A DNA stretch of 15,065 bases from Bacillota bacterium. GTDB taxonomy: Bacteria > Bacillota > Sulfobacillia > JAJZIM01 > JAJZBP01. The notes under the pieces are model-generated. The model did no database searches and was not told the DNA's origin. It saw only the letters and a list, made by a program, of their open reading frames with translations. Position numbers and translations under genes: made by a program. Where the stretch lies: positions 1-15,065 of the forward strand of contig JAJZBP010000020.1 of NCBI GenBank assembly GCA_021798855.1. Direction: 5' to 3'. Below, piece after piece: positions 6,979-13,682 of this stretch. Every line of letters begins with the position of its first letter. The stretch's first letter is position 1.

Positions 6979-8219
6979 AACGAGGACAACACATCCTATT
7001 CTTCACGGCCTACTACACCACGCCGGATGAACCGGGCCTCCTGCGGAGTTGGCAGGTGGCCAACCACTTGGCCGGTCGAGGCCACCGGGTGACCGTGGTG
7101 ACCACCGGCACTAATTATATGACGGGGAAAACTTCTAAAGCCGCTTGCCGTCTTTGGACGGTGGAGGAGCACGGGGAAAGGTTGCGGGTGATCCGCGTCT
7201 GGACGCCCGGCGACTACCGCCGCAGTATCTTGGGCAGGTTGCTTTATTCTTTAGGTCTGGCGGTGCTGGGTTTTGCCGTCGGCCTGGGGGTGGACCACCC
7301 GGATGTCGTTTTGGGAGCAACCCCCCCGCCGACCGTCCCGCCGTTTGCCCTGCTCTTGGCCCGCCTGCGCGGTGCTCGTTTTGTTGAGGAGGTGAGGGAC
7401 ATGCAAACCGAGGATGCGCTTGAGATGGGCTATCTGAGAGAGGGGACCATGGTTCGCTGGCACCTGGCCCTGGAGCAATGGGCCTACAGGGGGGCCAACG
7501 CGATCGTGGCGGTGACACCTGGGATCAAAAAGATTATTGCGGCGAAAGGCATCCCCGAGGGGAAAATCACCGTGGTTCCAAACGGCTATGAGGAAGTGCT
7601 CTTTGAGGACGACACGTCACCATTAAACCGGGAAGCATTGGGGTGGCGGGAGTATTTCGTAGTGCTTTATTCGGGAAGCATGGGGCAGACGGTGGATCTT
7701 TGGACGTTGTTCGGGGCGGCCAAGCTGTTGCGGGAAGAGAGAAAGATGCTATTTGTGCTTCTGGGGGATGGAGAAAGGCGAGGGGCATACGAAAAATTCT
7801 GCCGGGACGAGGGTGTCAACGCTTGTTTCCTGGGGGCGTTATCCAGGAAAAAGGTTACCGACTATTGCCGGTGCGCCGACGTCGGTGTCAGTTTGCACGG
7901 GAAAGGCAAGTTGTGGGATCATGTTCTCGGCAACAAAACCTTTGATTACCTGGGAAGCGGTTTGCCGATGGTTTACGCGGGCAGCGGTGACACGGACGAT
8001 CTATTGCGGCAAAGTCGGGGTGGGATCAGCGTTCCGGCGGAGGATCCCGAGGCCCTGCGGGATGCATTGCTGGAAATGGCCGGGTCACCTGAAAGATGTC
8101 GGGAGATGGGTCGGGAAGGGCAAGCCTTCGTTCGGGAACATTTTGCCCGCCGTGGCTTGCTGGAAGATTTGGAGCAGGTTCTGCTCAGCTGCGTTGGAAT
8201 CCAGAAGGGGGACTGCTGA
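6975..8219 (+). CDS. GT4 glycosyltransferase, WbuB-like
   Basis: This 414-residue GT-B glycosyltransferase resembles the WbuB branch, whose members transfer amino-deoxy sugars in O-antigen assembly. The N-terminus ILFFTAYYTTPDEPG followed by RSWQVANHLAGRGHRVTVVTTG (24-45) is characteristic. FVEEVRDMQTEDALEMGYL (136-154), GANAIVAVTPGIKK (173-186) and VVPNGYEE (200-207) follow. The donor half starts at VVLYSGSMGQTVDLWTLF (229-246), then LLGDGERR, and the donor-binding element LWDHVLGNKTFDYLGSGLPMVYAG (313-336), where Asp324 takes the place of the second EX7E glutamate. A hydrophobic patch (SLGLAVLGFAVGLG, 92-105) could anchor it to the membrane. The TTG start overlaps the epimerase stop by four bases (TTGA). 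With amino-sugar genes on both sides, an amino-sugar donor is a reasonable guess, not shown. Confidence 0.88.
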   Translation: MKRGQHILFFTAYYTTPDEPGLLRSWQVANHLAGRGHRVTVVTTGTNYMTGKTSKAACRLWTVEEHGERLRVIRVWTPGDYRRSILGRLLYSLGLAVLGFAVGLGVDHPDVVLGATPPPTVPPFALLLARLRGARFVEEVRDMQTEDALEMGYLREGTMVRWHLALEQWAYRGANAIVAVTPGIKKIIAAKGIPEGKITVVPNGYEEVLFEDDTSPLNREALGWREYFVVLYSGSMGQTVDLWTLFGAAKLLREERKMLFVLLGDGERRGAYEKFCRDEGVNACFLGALSRKKVTDYCRCADVGVSLHGKGKLWDHVLGNKTFDYLGSGLPMVYAGSGDTDDLLRQSRGGISVPAEDPEALRDALLEMAGSPERCREMGREGQAFVREHFARRGLLEDLEQVLLSCVGIQKGDC

Positions 8220-9322
8220 TGAGCATAAAGATACCCATTGCACGGGTGGTCATCGAAGAAGACGAAGTCCAGGCGGTGGAGAAAGTCCTGCGCTCGGGTG
8301 GGTTTCGCCAGGGGCCAATTACGAAGGAATTCGAAGAAGCTTTTGCCCGGTTCTGCGGGGCGAAACATGCGGTGGCGGTCAGCTCGGGAACGGCCGCGTT
8401 GCACTTGGCCTATTGGTCCATTCTCGAGCCGGGGGACGAGATCCTGGTGCCGGCCTTCACCTTTGCGGCCACGGCCACGGCCGCCGTTGCCTGCGGCGCC
8501 CGCCCGGTGTTTGTGGACGTGGAGCCGGATACCCTGCTGATGGATCCCCAAGATGCCGCAGCCAAAGTTACGCCGCGCACGCGGGCCATCGCGCCGGTTC
8601 ATCTCTACGGCAATGCTTGCGACGCGAACCGACTGGGGGACATGGCTCAAAAACACGGCCTGAAGGTGGTTTGGGACGCGGCGCAGGCTCACGGAACCCG
8701 TTACCGCGGGGAGGACGTGGGTTGCCTGCCGGACATGGTCTGTTATTCCTTCTATCCGACGAAGAACATGACCACAGGCGAGGGGGGGATGGTGACCACC
8801 AACGATCCGGATTTGGCTCACCGCTTGCGTTTGCTCCGGTCCCACGGAATGGAGGGCAAATACAACCACGTCATCTTGGGCCTCAATTATCGGCTGACCG
8901 ATCTGGCGGCAGCCGTGGGCCTGCTTCAGTTAAAGAAGCTGGAAGGGCGGCTGACCAAACGGCGAGCCAACGGAGCATTTTTGGAAAAGCGCTTGGGGAA
9001 ATTGGCGGGAATCCGATTGCTGGCCACCCGTTCCGAGACCGTTCATTCCTACCATCAGTTCACAGTATTATTGGAAAACGAAGCAAAAAGAGACGCTTTT
9101 AGGAATATTTTGGGCGAACACGGGGTGGAAACGGCCGTCCACTACCCACTGCCCTTGCATAAACAGCCAATCTTTCGGGAAGAACACGCAAACCAGCCAA
9201 TGCCAGTCGCGGAGGAAGCTGCGCTTAGAGTATGCTCGCTACCGGTGCATCCCCACCTGGCGGAGGGTGACCTGGAGCGAATCGCCCAGGCGGTGGAAGT
9301 GGCGGCGGGGATGATAAAATGA
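8219..9322 (+). CDS. DegT/DnrJ/EryC1 family PLP-dependent aminotransferase (second copy), WbpE-like
   Basis: This 367-residue sugar aminotransferase has textbook family features: RSGGFRQGPITKEFEEAF (25-42), AVSSGTAALHLAY (53-65), LVPAFTFAATATA (76-88), VWDAAQAHG with Asp153 and Gln156 stacking on and binding PLP, SFYPTKNMTTGEGGM with Lys182 as the Schiff-base lysine, and LGLNYRLTDLAAAVG. Its C-terminal GVETAVHYPLPLHKQPIF closely follows the WbpE/ArnB pattern, so UDP-3-keto-GlcNAcA is a credible substrate. The frame is open back to an ATG at 8096, but that stretch overlaps the glycosyltransferase. The start here is the ATG in TGATG (8219), one base of overlap, with AAGGGGG about eight bases upstream, and the protein then begins at the normal family position. 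Why two aminotransferases are present is unclear: two different amino sugars, or C3 and C4 amination. Confidence 0.93.
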   Translation: MSIKIPIARVVIEEDEVQAVEKVLRSGGFRQGPITKEFEEAFARFCGAKHAVAVSSGTAALHLAYWSILEPGDEILVPAFTFAATATAAVACGARPVFVDVEPDTLLMDPQDAAAKVTPRTRAIAPVHLYGNACDANRLGDMAQKHGLKVVWDAAQAHGTRYRGEDVGCLPDMVCYSFYPTKNMTTGEGGMVTTNDPDLAHRLRLLRSHGMEGKYNHVILGLNYRLTDLAAAVGLLQLKKLEGRLTKRRANGAFLEKRLGKLAGIRLLATRSETVHSYHQFTVLLENEAKRDAFRNILGEHGVETAVHYPLPLHKQPIFREEHANQPMPVAEEAALRVCSLPVHPHLAEGDLERIAQAVEVAAGMIK

Positions 9323-10014
9323 GCCGCGTGGTGGCCATCCACCAGCCCAACTACCTGCCTGGGTTGCGTTACTTCGCCAAAATGGCCCAGGCAGACATTT
9401 TTGTCCTGTTGGACTGCGTGGCCTACTCCAAGAACAATTGGACCAACCGGAACCGCATCCGCAGGCTGGAGGGGGCCAGATGGCTGACGGTGCCGGTCCG
9501 GACATCCGGGAATTTCGGGCAACAAATCAAGGATGTCAAGGTGGCCGACACGTCCTGGCAGGCGGCGCATTTGCGCGCGTTGCAGGAGGCTTATGCCGGA
9601 ACTCCTTTTTTGGACGAGGTCATGGCCCTCATCACCGCCCGATACGCCCAGCCGTGGGACCGCTTGGCGGAGGGCAATATCGCCCTGATCCGGAGCGTTG
9701 CAGGTCAATTGAACATCGATACGGAACTTTTATTGGCCAGCGAATTGGACGAAGTGGGTCAGGGAACCCGTTTGCTTTGCAACCTCGCCAAGCGGCTGGG
9801 CGCATCAACGTACCTTTCAGGGGTGGGCGGGAAGAAATATCTGGACGTGGACCTTTTCCATGCCGCGGGGATCGGGATTGCCTGGCAGGAGTACGTCCAT
9901 CCGACTTATAACCAAACCGGCTCCGGGTTCGTCCCGGACCTGTCGGTGGTGGATCTGCTGCTGAACGTGGGGCGGGAAGCGGGGGAAATTTTGCGGTCGG
10001 GGATGGAGGGGTGA
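9319..10014 (+). CDS. WbqC-family protein
   Basis: This 231-residue protein matches the WbqC family throughout: VVAIHQPNYLPGLRYFAKMAQADIFVLLD begins at residue 4, followed by AYSKNNWTNRNRIR (35-48), RWLTVPVR (54-61), TYLSGVGGKKYLDVDLF (164-180), the GIGIAWQEYVHPTYNQTGSGF block (184-204) and LSVVDLLLNVGREAGEIL at the C-terminus. WbqC proteins are encoded in O-antigen and capsule loci, commonly beside amino-sugar genes; I know of no firmly settled reaction and do not assign one. The invariant His-Gln-Pro near the N-terminus and the HPTY/NQ block suggest an enzyme. The ATG overlaps the aminotransferase stop by four bases (ATGA), with GGGG eight bases upstream. It also overlaps the next gene, so the aminotransferase, WbqC and deacetylase homologue form a tightly coupled trio. 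Confidence 0.9.
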   Translation: MSRVVAIHQPNYLPGLRYFAKMAQADIFVLLDCVAYSKNNWTNRNRIRRLEGARWLTVPVRTSGNFGQQIKDVKVADTSWQAAHLRALQEAYAGTPFLDEVMALITARYAQPWDRLAEGNIALIRSVAGQLNIDTELLLASELDEVGQGTRLLCNLAKRLGASTYLSGVGGKKYLDVDLFHAAGIGIAWQEYVHPTYNQTGSGFVPDLSVVDLLLNVGREAGEILRSGMEG

Positions 10015-10718
10015 GAAAAGGAATGGGAGGTTCCGACGAGCCTGGCGCCGACGTGCCCTGTGGCTTTTCAGCGGCGCATTACGAACAGAACCTGCGGAGG
10101 GCTTTGGATAAAGGCTATCGCTTCCCGACTTTTGCGGAATTGGCCGACCAACCGGACGGAGCCGGGGTGAAGCCCAGTTGCCTGCTGCGTCACGACGTGG
10201 ATGTGAGTCTGAAGTGGGCCCGGCGGCTGGCGACCATCGAAGTAAAATTGGGGGTGCGCTCGACTTTCTTCATCAGATTGCGGGCCAACGGGTACAACGC
10301 CCTGGCCCGGTCCTCCATGGCCGTCCTGTGGGAACTGGCAACCCGAGGGTTCGAAATCGGACTGCACGCCGAACCCCAGGAAGGCACCGGCCTGCGGCAG
10401 CAATTGGTGGCCGAGCGGGAAATTCTACAGATGGCGGTCGGACGGGAAATTGCGGGGCTCGCCATCCACCGGCCAAAACTGAACGGTGAATTGGCCGACG
10501 ACCTATGGAGGAGGGCAGGTTTTCGCTACGAAGCCGGGGAGCAGAGATTCAACAGTGGTCGGAATTTTGCCAGCGACAGCAATTACCTGTGGAAGCCGGA
10601 GTGCTTTTGCCGGCTGCTCGAGCGGGGAGAAAACGTTTATGCCTGCGTCCATCCGGTCTGGTATTGGAGCAAACCGGAATCCGCAGGGAAAATCCTGTCC
10701 AAGCTCAGAGCCGAATGA
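10011..10718 (+). CDS. Polysaccharide deacetylase-like (NodB homology) protein
   Basis: This 235-residue protein belongs to the carbohydrate esterase 4-like fold. LLRHDVDVSLKWA (58-70) carries the NodB motif 1 Asp pair, followed by RSTFFIRLR (83-91). FEIGLHAEP (114-122) is at motif 2, with His119 kept but Gln123 where classical enzymes have the second metal His (H-x3-H). LAIHRPK (150-156) has His153. VYACVHPVWYW is near the C-terminus. Absence of the second His is usual in the RHDVD-type subgroup of polysaccharide loci, so it may be a deacetylase with different metal ligation or a relative with another role. The GTG at 10011 overlaps the WbqC stop by four bases but sits directly against its GGAGGG; in-frame ATG 10023 lies 12 bases from that site, so the start is ambiguous by four codons. 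It is the last gene before the first true gap. Confidence 0.82.
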   Translation: MRKGMGGSDEPGADVPCGFSAAHYEQNLRRALDKGYRFPTFAELADQPDGAGVKPSCLLRHDVDVSLKWARRLATIEVKLGVRSTFFIRLRANGYNALARSSMAVLWELATRGFEIGLHAEPQEGTGLRQQLVAEREILQMAVGREIAGLAIHRPKLNGELADDLWRRAGFRYEAGEQRFNSGRNFASDSNYLWKPECFCRLLERGENVYACVHPVWYWSKPESAGKILSKLRAE

Positions 10719-10745
10719 TGTTAGGTGTTAGATAATCGTCCGTTG

Positions 10746-10781
10746 GCCCAAGGATGAATTCGGCCACCCGAATGAATGGGC
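10746..10781 (+). repeat. Imperfect hairpin (inverted repeat) in the intergenic gap
   Basis: An inner stem ATTCGG (10758-10763) pairs with CCGAAT (10768-10773) around a 4-base loop, ccac. Outside a 7 by 3 internal loop, GCCCA (10746-10750) pairs with TGGGC (10777-10781). Only CTTT follows, with no U-run, so it is not a clear intrinsic terminator. It is downstream of the deacetylase stop and ahead of the fusion gene. It could modulate read-through or protect an mRNA end; chance is possible. Confidence 0.45.
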
Positions 10782-10783
10782 TT

Positions 10784-10798
10784 TGACCGACCAGGTCA
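10784..10798. promoter_or_regulatory. Short palindrome, possible operator or mRNA hairpin
   Basis: TGACC and GGTCA form a perfect 5-base inverted repeat around a 5-base spacer (gacca), about 50 bases ahead of the fusion gene start. The first arm is part of TTGACC, which resembles a -35 element, but no acceptable -10 hexamer lies 16-18 bases downstream. GGTGG at 10799-10803 could also pair with CCACC at 10764-10768, giving a structure that competes with the upstream hairpin. No regulator is identified. Confidence 0.25.
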
Positions 10799-10829
10799 GG
10801 TGGCGTCTCGGACGGAACGGTTATGAGAA

Positions 10830-10840
10830 GGAGAGGAGGG
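10830..10840 (+). promoter_or_regulatory. Strong Shine-Dalgarno for the 929-residue fusion gene
   Basis: The purine tract GGAGAGGAGGG ends seven bases before TTG at 10848. It is what decides this TTG start, since no ATG or GTG in the same frame sits better, and the ATG at 10823 is in another frame. Confidence 0.75.
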
Positions 10841-10847
10841 CAAGAAC

Positions 10848-13637
10848 TTGGCATACCTATTGGCGCGGGCAACCCGCCACGTGACCGCGCGAGCGGTCTT
10901 CACGGCCGTGGCGGCGGCGGCGATTGGGTTGGCCTTTGCCGCTCCCTACTGGGCTTTGGCGCTCCTTTGTTTCCTGCAGAGCTTTTTCTATTACCAGTTG
11001 TTTTTGCCGGGGGCGGCTTTTTCCCTGACCACCGGTGAAATATTGTCCTTCGGACTGGTGGCCGGTTGGATAGTCAAGCGGGTAGTCCAAAAAGCGGGTT
11101 TTCGGGATCTCCTGCAGGGAACCAAACTGCCCCTCCTACTGTTCCTGGGCATGGTCCTCATCGGGGCAGCGCATGGTCTGATCGCCTACGGAGGAAACGG
11201 CTGGTACATGGACGGAGTGAGTTTGACCTACTACGCCCTCGTTTTTCCGGCCACGGACCTTTACCTGGGGAACCGCCGGCTCTTTTGGCTCTGCGTGTTG
11301 GTGCCGCTTTTCCTCGGTTCCACCGGAGCCGTCATCTACGCAACCCACTCCGCCCTCGCGGGGTGGGCGGCTCCCCTGGACATCAACACCAACGGGGTTG
11401 AACGGATGGGCGTCACCGGACAGGGGATGTACCGCCCTTTCGGCGTCGTGCCCCAAGACTATTTTCCCTTCCTACCCATTCTGGCGGCGGCGGCCATCAA
11501 CCGGAAAAGAAGTTGGCGGAACCTGCCGTTGGCCGCGTTGGTTGGAATCGGAGTGTTCGGGCTGTTGCTGGTGTTGACCAGGACTTTCTGGGGGGCGTTT
11601 GCCTTAGGAATGGCGGCCCTGTTGGCCATGGCCTTCGGCTTTCGCCTCAAGCCGTTGTCCTGGTTGGCCTGGGTCGGTGCCGGCGGCGTGGCGGGGGTAT
11701 TATCCTTCTTTATCATTTTCGGCGTGCCCGGCTGGAAAGCGATGGCATCCGTGATTCGACCGCCTCACACCATCGTGGTCTCCCGGAGTACGCCCGGCAA
11801 ATCCTCTCCGCCTGCTGAAATCGCGCAGTCCCCACCGGCCGCTCCATCCGGTCCCGTAAGGCCGGCGGTCAAAACCATACCGCATTCAATGACAACCGGT
11901 AAAGTCAAGCCGTCCTTTCCCTGGTCGCTCTTGGCGTCTACCGTCACCCGCCTCTACGAAACCGATTCGTTCCAGCGGCGTCTGGCTGAGACCAAAGCCT
12001 TGGTGGGCATGTTCCTGCGGGATCCCCTTTTCGGGGCCGGATTGGGCGCCAACCTGGTCTACACCGTCCCCAGCGACGGACAAAGGATTGACCTGCGGAA
12101 CTGGCACGACGACTATGCCATGTTTTTGGGGAAGCTAGGAGGTCCGGCCCTATTGTTTTTCCTTTGGCTCCTGCTGGCTTTTTTCCGCAACTCGGCGAAG
12201 GTGATGGCCAAACGCATCCGCGACGACGACAATTGGCCGCTGGCGGCAACCGTCGCCTGCATGGTGGTTTTCTCCCTGCTGGGCCTGCTCATGTTGGGCC
12301 TCACCACCGCCAGCACGGCTCCCTTCCTGGCCATTTGCCTGGCCGTCGGAGAGGCGGAAAGGGAGAGATGGTTGGCCGGGAAAAAGAGCGGTAACCGAGC
12401 AAAGGAAAAAGAATTTACCCCCACGGTTGTCGTTATCTGGCCCCGGAAAGTGCCGTACATTCCCAACGCGGCCTTCTACCAGCGGCTTTTGTCCCTTTCG
12501 GGAAAATACCGGACCGTCCTCTTGCTTCCCCGGGACGCCGTGGTGGAGGGGCCGCTGGCCGACCGGGTCAAGATCCTGCGGGGGCCGGTGGCCACGGGGG
12601 GGGGAGGGCCTTTTCTCTTGAAACTGTTGCGCCTCGGGGCGTACGAAGGCTGGGCCTTGGGCCAATTGCTTGGACGCAGCGCCTGCGGGCGGCCGACGGT
12701 TGCCTACACCTTCCACGGTCCGGAGGCCATGGTCGGCGGCGTCTACGCCAGTTCCGGCGGAACCTGGGTGGCCGACGTTCTGGATTTGCCGGAAGAGCAA
12801 TACGCGGTGCCGGCCGCCGAGAACTGGCGGAAAGGTCGCCGCCTCAAGGCCGTTTCCCTACGGGCCTTCGTCTGGTGCCTGCGCAGGTTTCTGTCCCTGG
12901 CGGCGGTGGTGGTCACGGTGGGGGTCGACGCGGACACCGGGCTGGCGCCCTTTCTCCTGCGCGACTATCAAGTGGTACGCAGCCGCCTCGTCTGTCTCCC
13001 CAACGGAGTGGATTTGGAAGTGTCCGTGGGCCGAGGCGGGGAGCATGGGGGGAACTTTCGCGTGTTCTATGTGGGAGCCATTGCCGGAGAACTGGGCTCC
13101 GAAACGATGCTCCGCGCCTTGGCCCTGGCCCGCAGGCGTATCCCCGAATTGCAGGCCAGTTTGGCGGGGCCGGTTTACCGGTTGTTCGAGCCGCGTCTGG
13201 CGGAGTTGAGGGCGGAGTTGGGCTGGGGTGATTGGCTGCAGGTTCCGGGCAGGATTTCCCACGCCGAGGTTTTGACGGCCATAAATGAGAGCGATGTCTG
13301 CCTGTATCCGTTTTTGCCCGGGGACGGCAACTCGGAAGCGATACCGATCAAAATGCTGGAATACCTGGCCATGGGCAAACCGGTGATCGCTTCCGAATTG
13401 GAAGGGTCGCGCCTCTTGGTCAAAGACCAGGAAAACGGCCTGTTGGTGGCTCCGGGCGATCCGGAGGCCCTGGCGGCGGCCATTTGTCGGCTGCACGACG
13501 ACCCGGTACTTAGGGAAAGACTGGCCAAGGCGGCCAGGGGAAGCGTGGAGAAGTTTGCCTGGCCGAGATTGAACGACTCTTTTCTGCAGGATTTGGGACA
13601 GAAGCTGGCGGCGGAACGAGAATGGTTAATGCCGTAG
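10848..13637 (+). CDS. Fusion protein: Wzy/O-antigen-ligase-like membrane domain plus C-terminal GT4 glycosyltransferase
   Basis: A single 929-residue frame joins two activities. Residues 1-505 are a polytopic membrane protein (roughly ten hydrophobic segments, e.g. 16-48, 94-113, 146-165, 226-262, 268-292, 434-446, 466-500) with the Wzy_C-type features FLRDPLFGAGLGANLVY (389-405) and NWHDDYAMFLGKLGGPALLFFLW (418-440); such proteins polymerise or ligate lipid-linked repeats outside the membrane. A Pro/Ser-rich stretch (303-358) lies in the large loop ahead of these motifs. After a charged linker (502-522), residues ~524-920 are a GT-B glycosyltransferase: TFHGPEAMVGG (621-631), ADVLDLPEEQ (642-651), CLPNGVDLE (716-724), FRVFYVGAIAGELGSETMLRAL (737-758), and an intact EX7E with Glu830 and Glu838 in EAIPIKMLEYLAMGKPVIAS. 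Start is TTG 10848. The orientation predicts a cytoplasmic GT domain. Polymerase versus ligase cannot be decided. Confidence 0.88.
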   Translation: MAYLLARATRHVTARAVFTAVAAAAIGLAFAAPYWALALLCFLQSFFYYQLFLPGAAFSLTTGEILSFGLVAGWIVKRVVQKAGFRDLLQGTKLPLLLFLGMVLIGAAHGLIAYGGNGWYMDGVSLTYYALVFPATDLYLGNRRLFWLCVLVPLFLGSTGAVIYATHSALAGWAAPLDINTNGVERMGVTGQGMYRPFGVVPQDYFPFLPILAAAAINRKRSWRNLPLAALVGIGVFGLLLVLTRTFWGAFALGMAALLAMAFGFRLKPLSWLAWVGAGGVAGVLSFFIIFGVPGWKAMASVIRPPHTIVVSRSTPGKSSPPAEIAQSPPAAPSGPVRPAVKTIPHSMTTGKVKPSFPWSLLASTVTRLYETDSFQRRLAETKALVGMFLRDPLFGAGLGANLVYTVPSDGQRIDLRNWHDDYAMFLGKLGGPALLFFLWLLLAFFRNSAKVMAKRIRDDDNWPLAATVACMVVFSLLGLLMLGLTTASTAPFLAICLAVGEAERERWLAGKKSGNRAKEKEFTPTVVVIWPRKVPYIPNAAFYQRLLSLSGKYRTVLLLPRDAVVEGPLADRVKILRGPVATGGGGPFLLKLLRLGAYEGWALGQLLGRSACGRPTVAYTFHGPEAMVGGVYASSGGTWVADVLDLPEEQYAVPAAENWRKGRRLKAVSLRAFVWCLRRFLSLAAVVVTVGVDADTGLAPFLLRDYQVVRSRLVCLPNGVDLEVSVGRGGEHGGNFRVFYVGAIAGELGSETMLRALALARRRIPELQASLAGPVYRLFEPRLAELRAELGWGDWLQVPGRISHAEVLTAINESDVCLYPFLPGDGNSEAIPIKMLEYLAMGKPVIASELEGSRLLVKDQENGLLVAPGDPEALAAAICRLHDDPVLRERLAKAARGSVEKFAWPRLNDSFLQDLGQKLAAEREWLMP

Positions 13638-13671
13638 TCGGGTCTTGGAACCTGACGCCGGGAGTCCGGGG

Positions 13672-13679
13672 GGAGGTGA
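13672..13679 (+). promoter_or_regulatory. Near-perfect Shine-Dalgarno for the flippase gene
   Basis: GGAGGTGA, within a longer G-rich run, has its GGAGG core six bases before GTG at 13683. This decides for the GTG over the out-of-frame ATG at 13681, whose frame closes after about 40 codons. The 45-base gap from the fusion gene stop holds nothing else recognisable. Confidence 0.8.
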
Positions 13680-13682
13680 AAT

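Noticed and set aside
8096..8218. ATG at 8096 as the second aminotransferase start
   Set aside because: The extra 41 residues overlap the glycosyltransferase gene and match nothing in the family; ATG 8219 has a ribosome site and the normal N-terminus.
7753..9102. 449-residue + strand frame spanning the glycosyltransferase and aminotransferase genes
   Set aside because: Gly/Arg/Ser-rich with no motifs; it is a frame shadow of two well-supported genes.
10746..10790. Rho-independent terminator after the deacetylase homologue
   Set aside because: The stem is interrupted and is followed only by CTTTGACC, without a U-run.
10783..10811. TTGACC as the -35 element of a sigma-70 promoter
   Set aside because: No AT-rich -10 hexamer at 16-18 bases; the sequence there is GC-rich. 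GATAAT at 10731 likewise lacks a -35 partner.
12381..12420. Fusion gene split into two genes by an error at the A-run
   Set aside because: The single frame is open throughout, and no start codon with a suitable ribosome site precedes the glycosyltransferase domain; kept only as a possible sequencing caveat.
12150..12800. 216-residue frame on the - strand across the fusion junction
   Set aside because: No domain features; shadow of the fusion gene.
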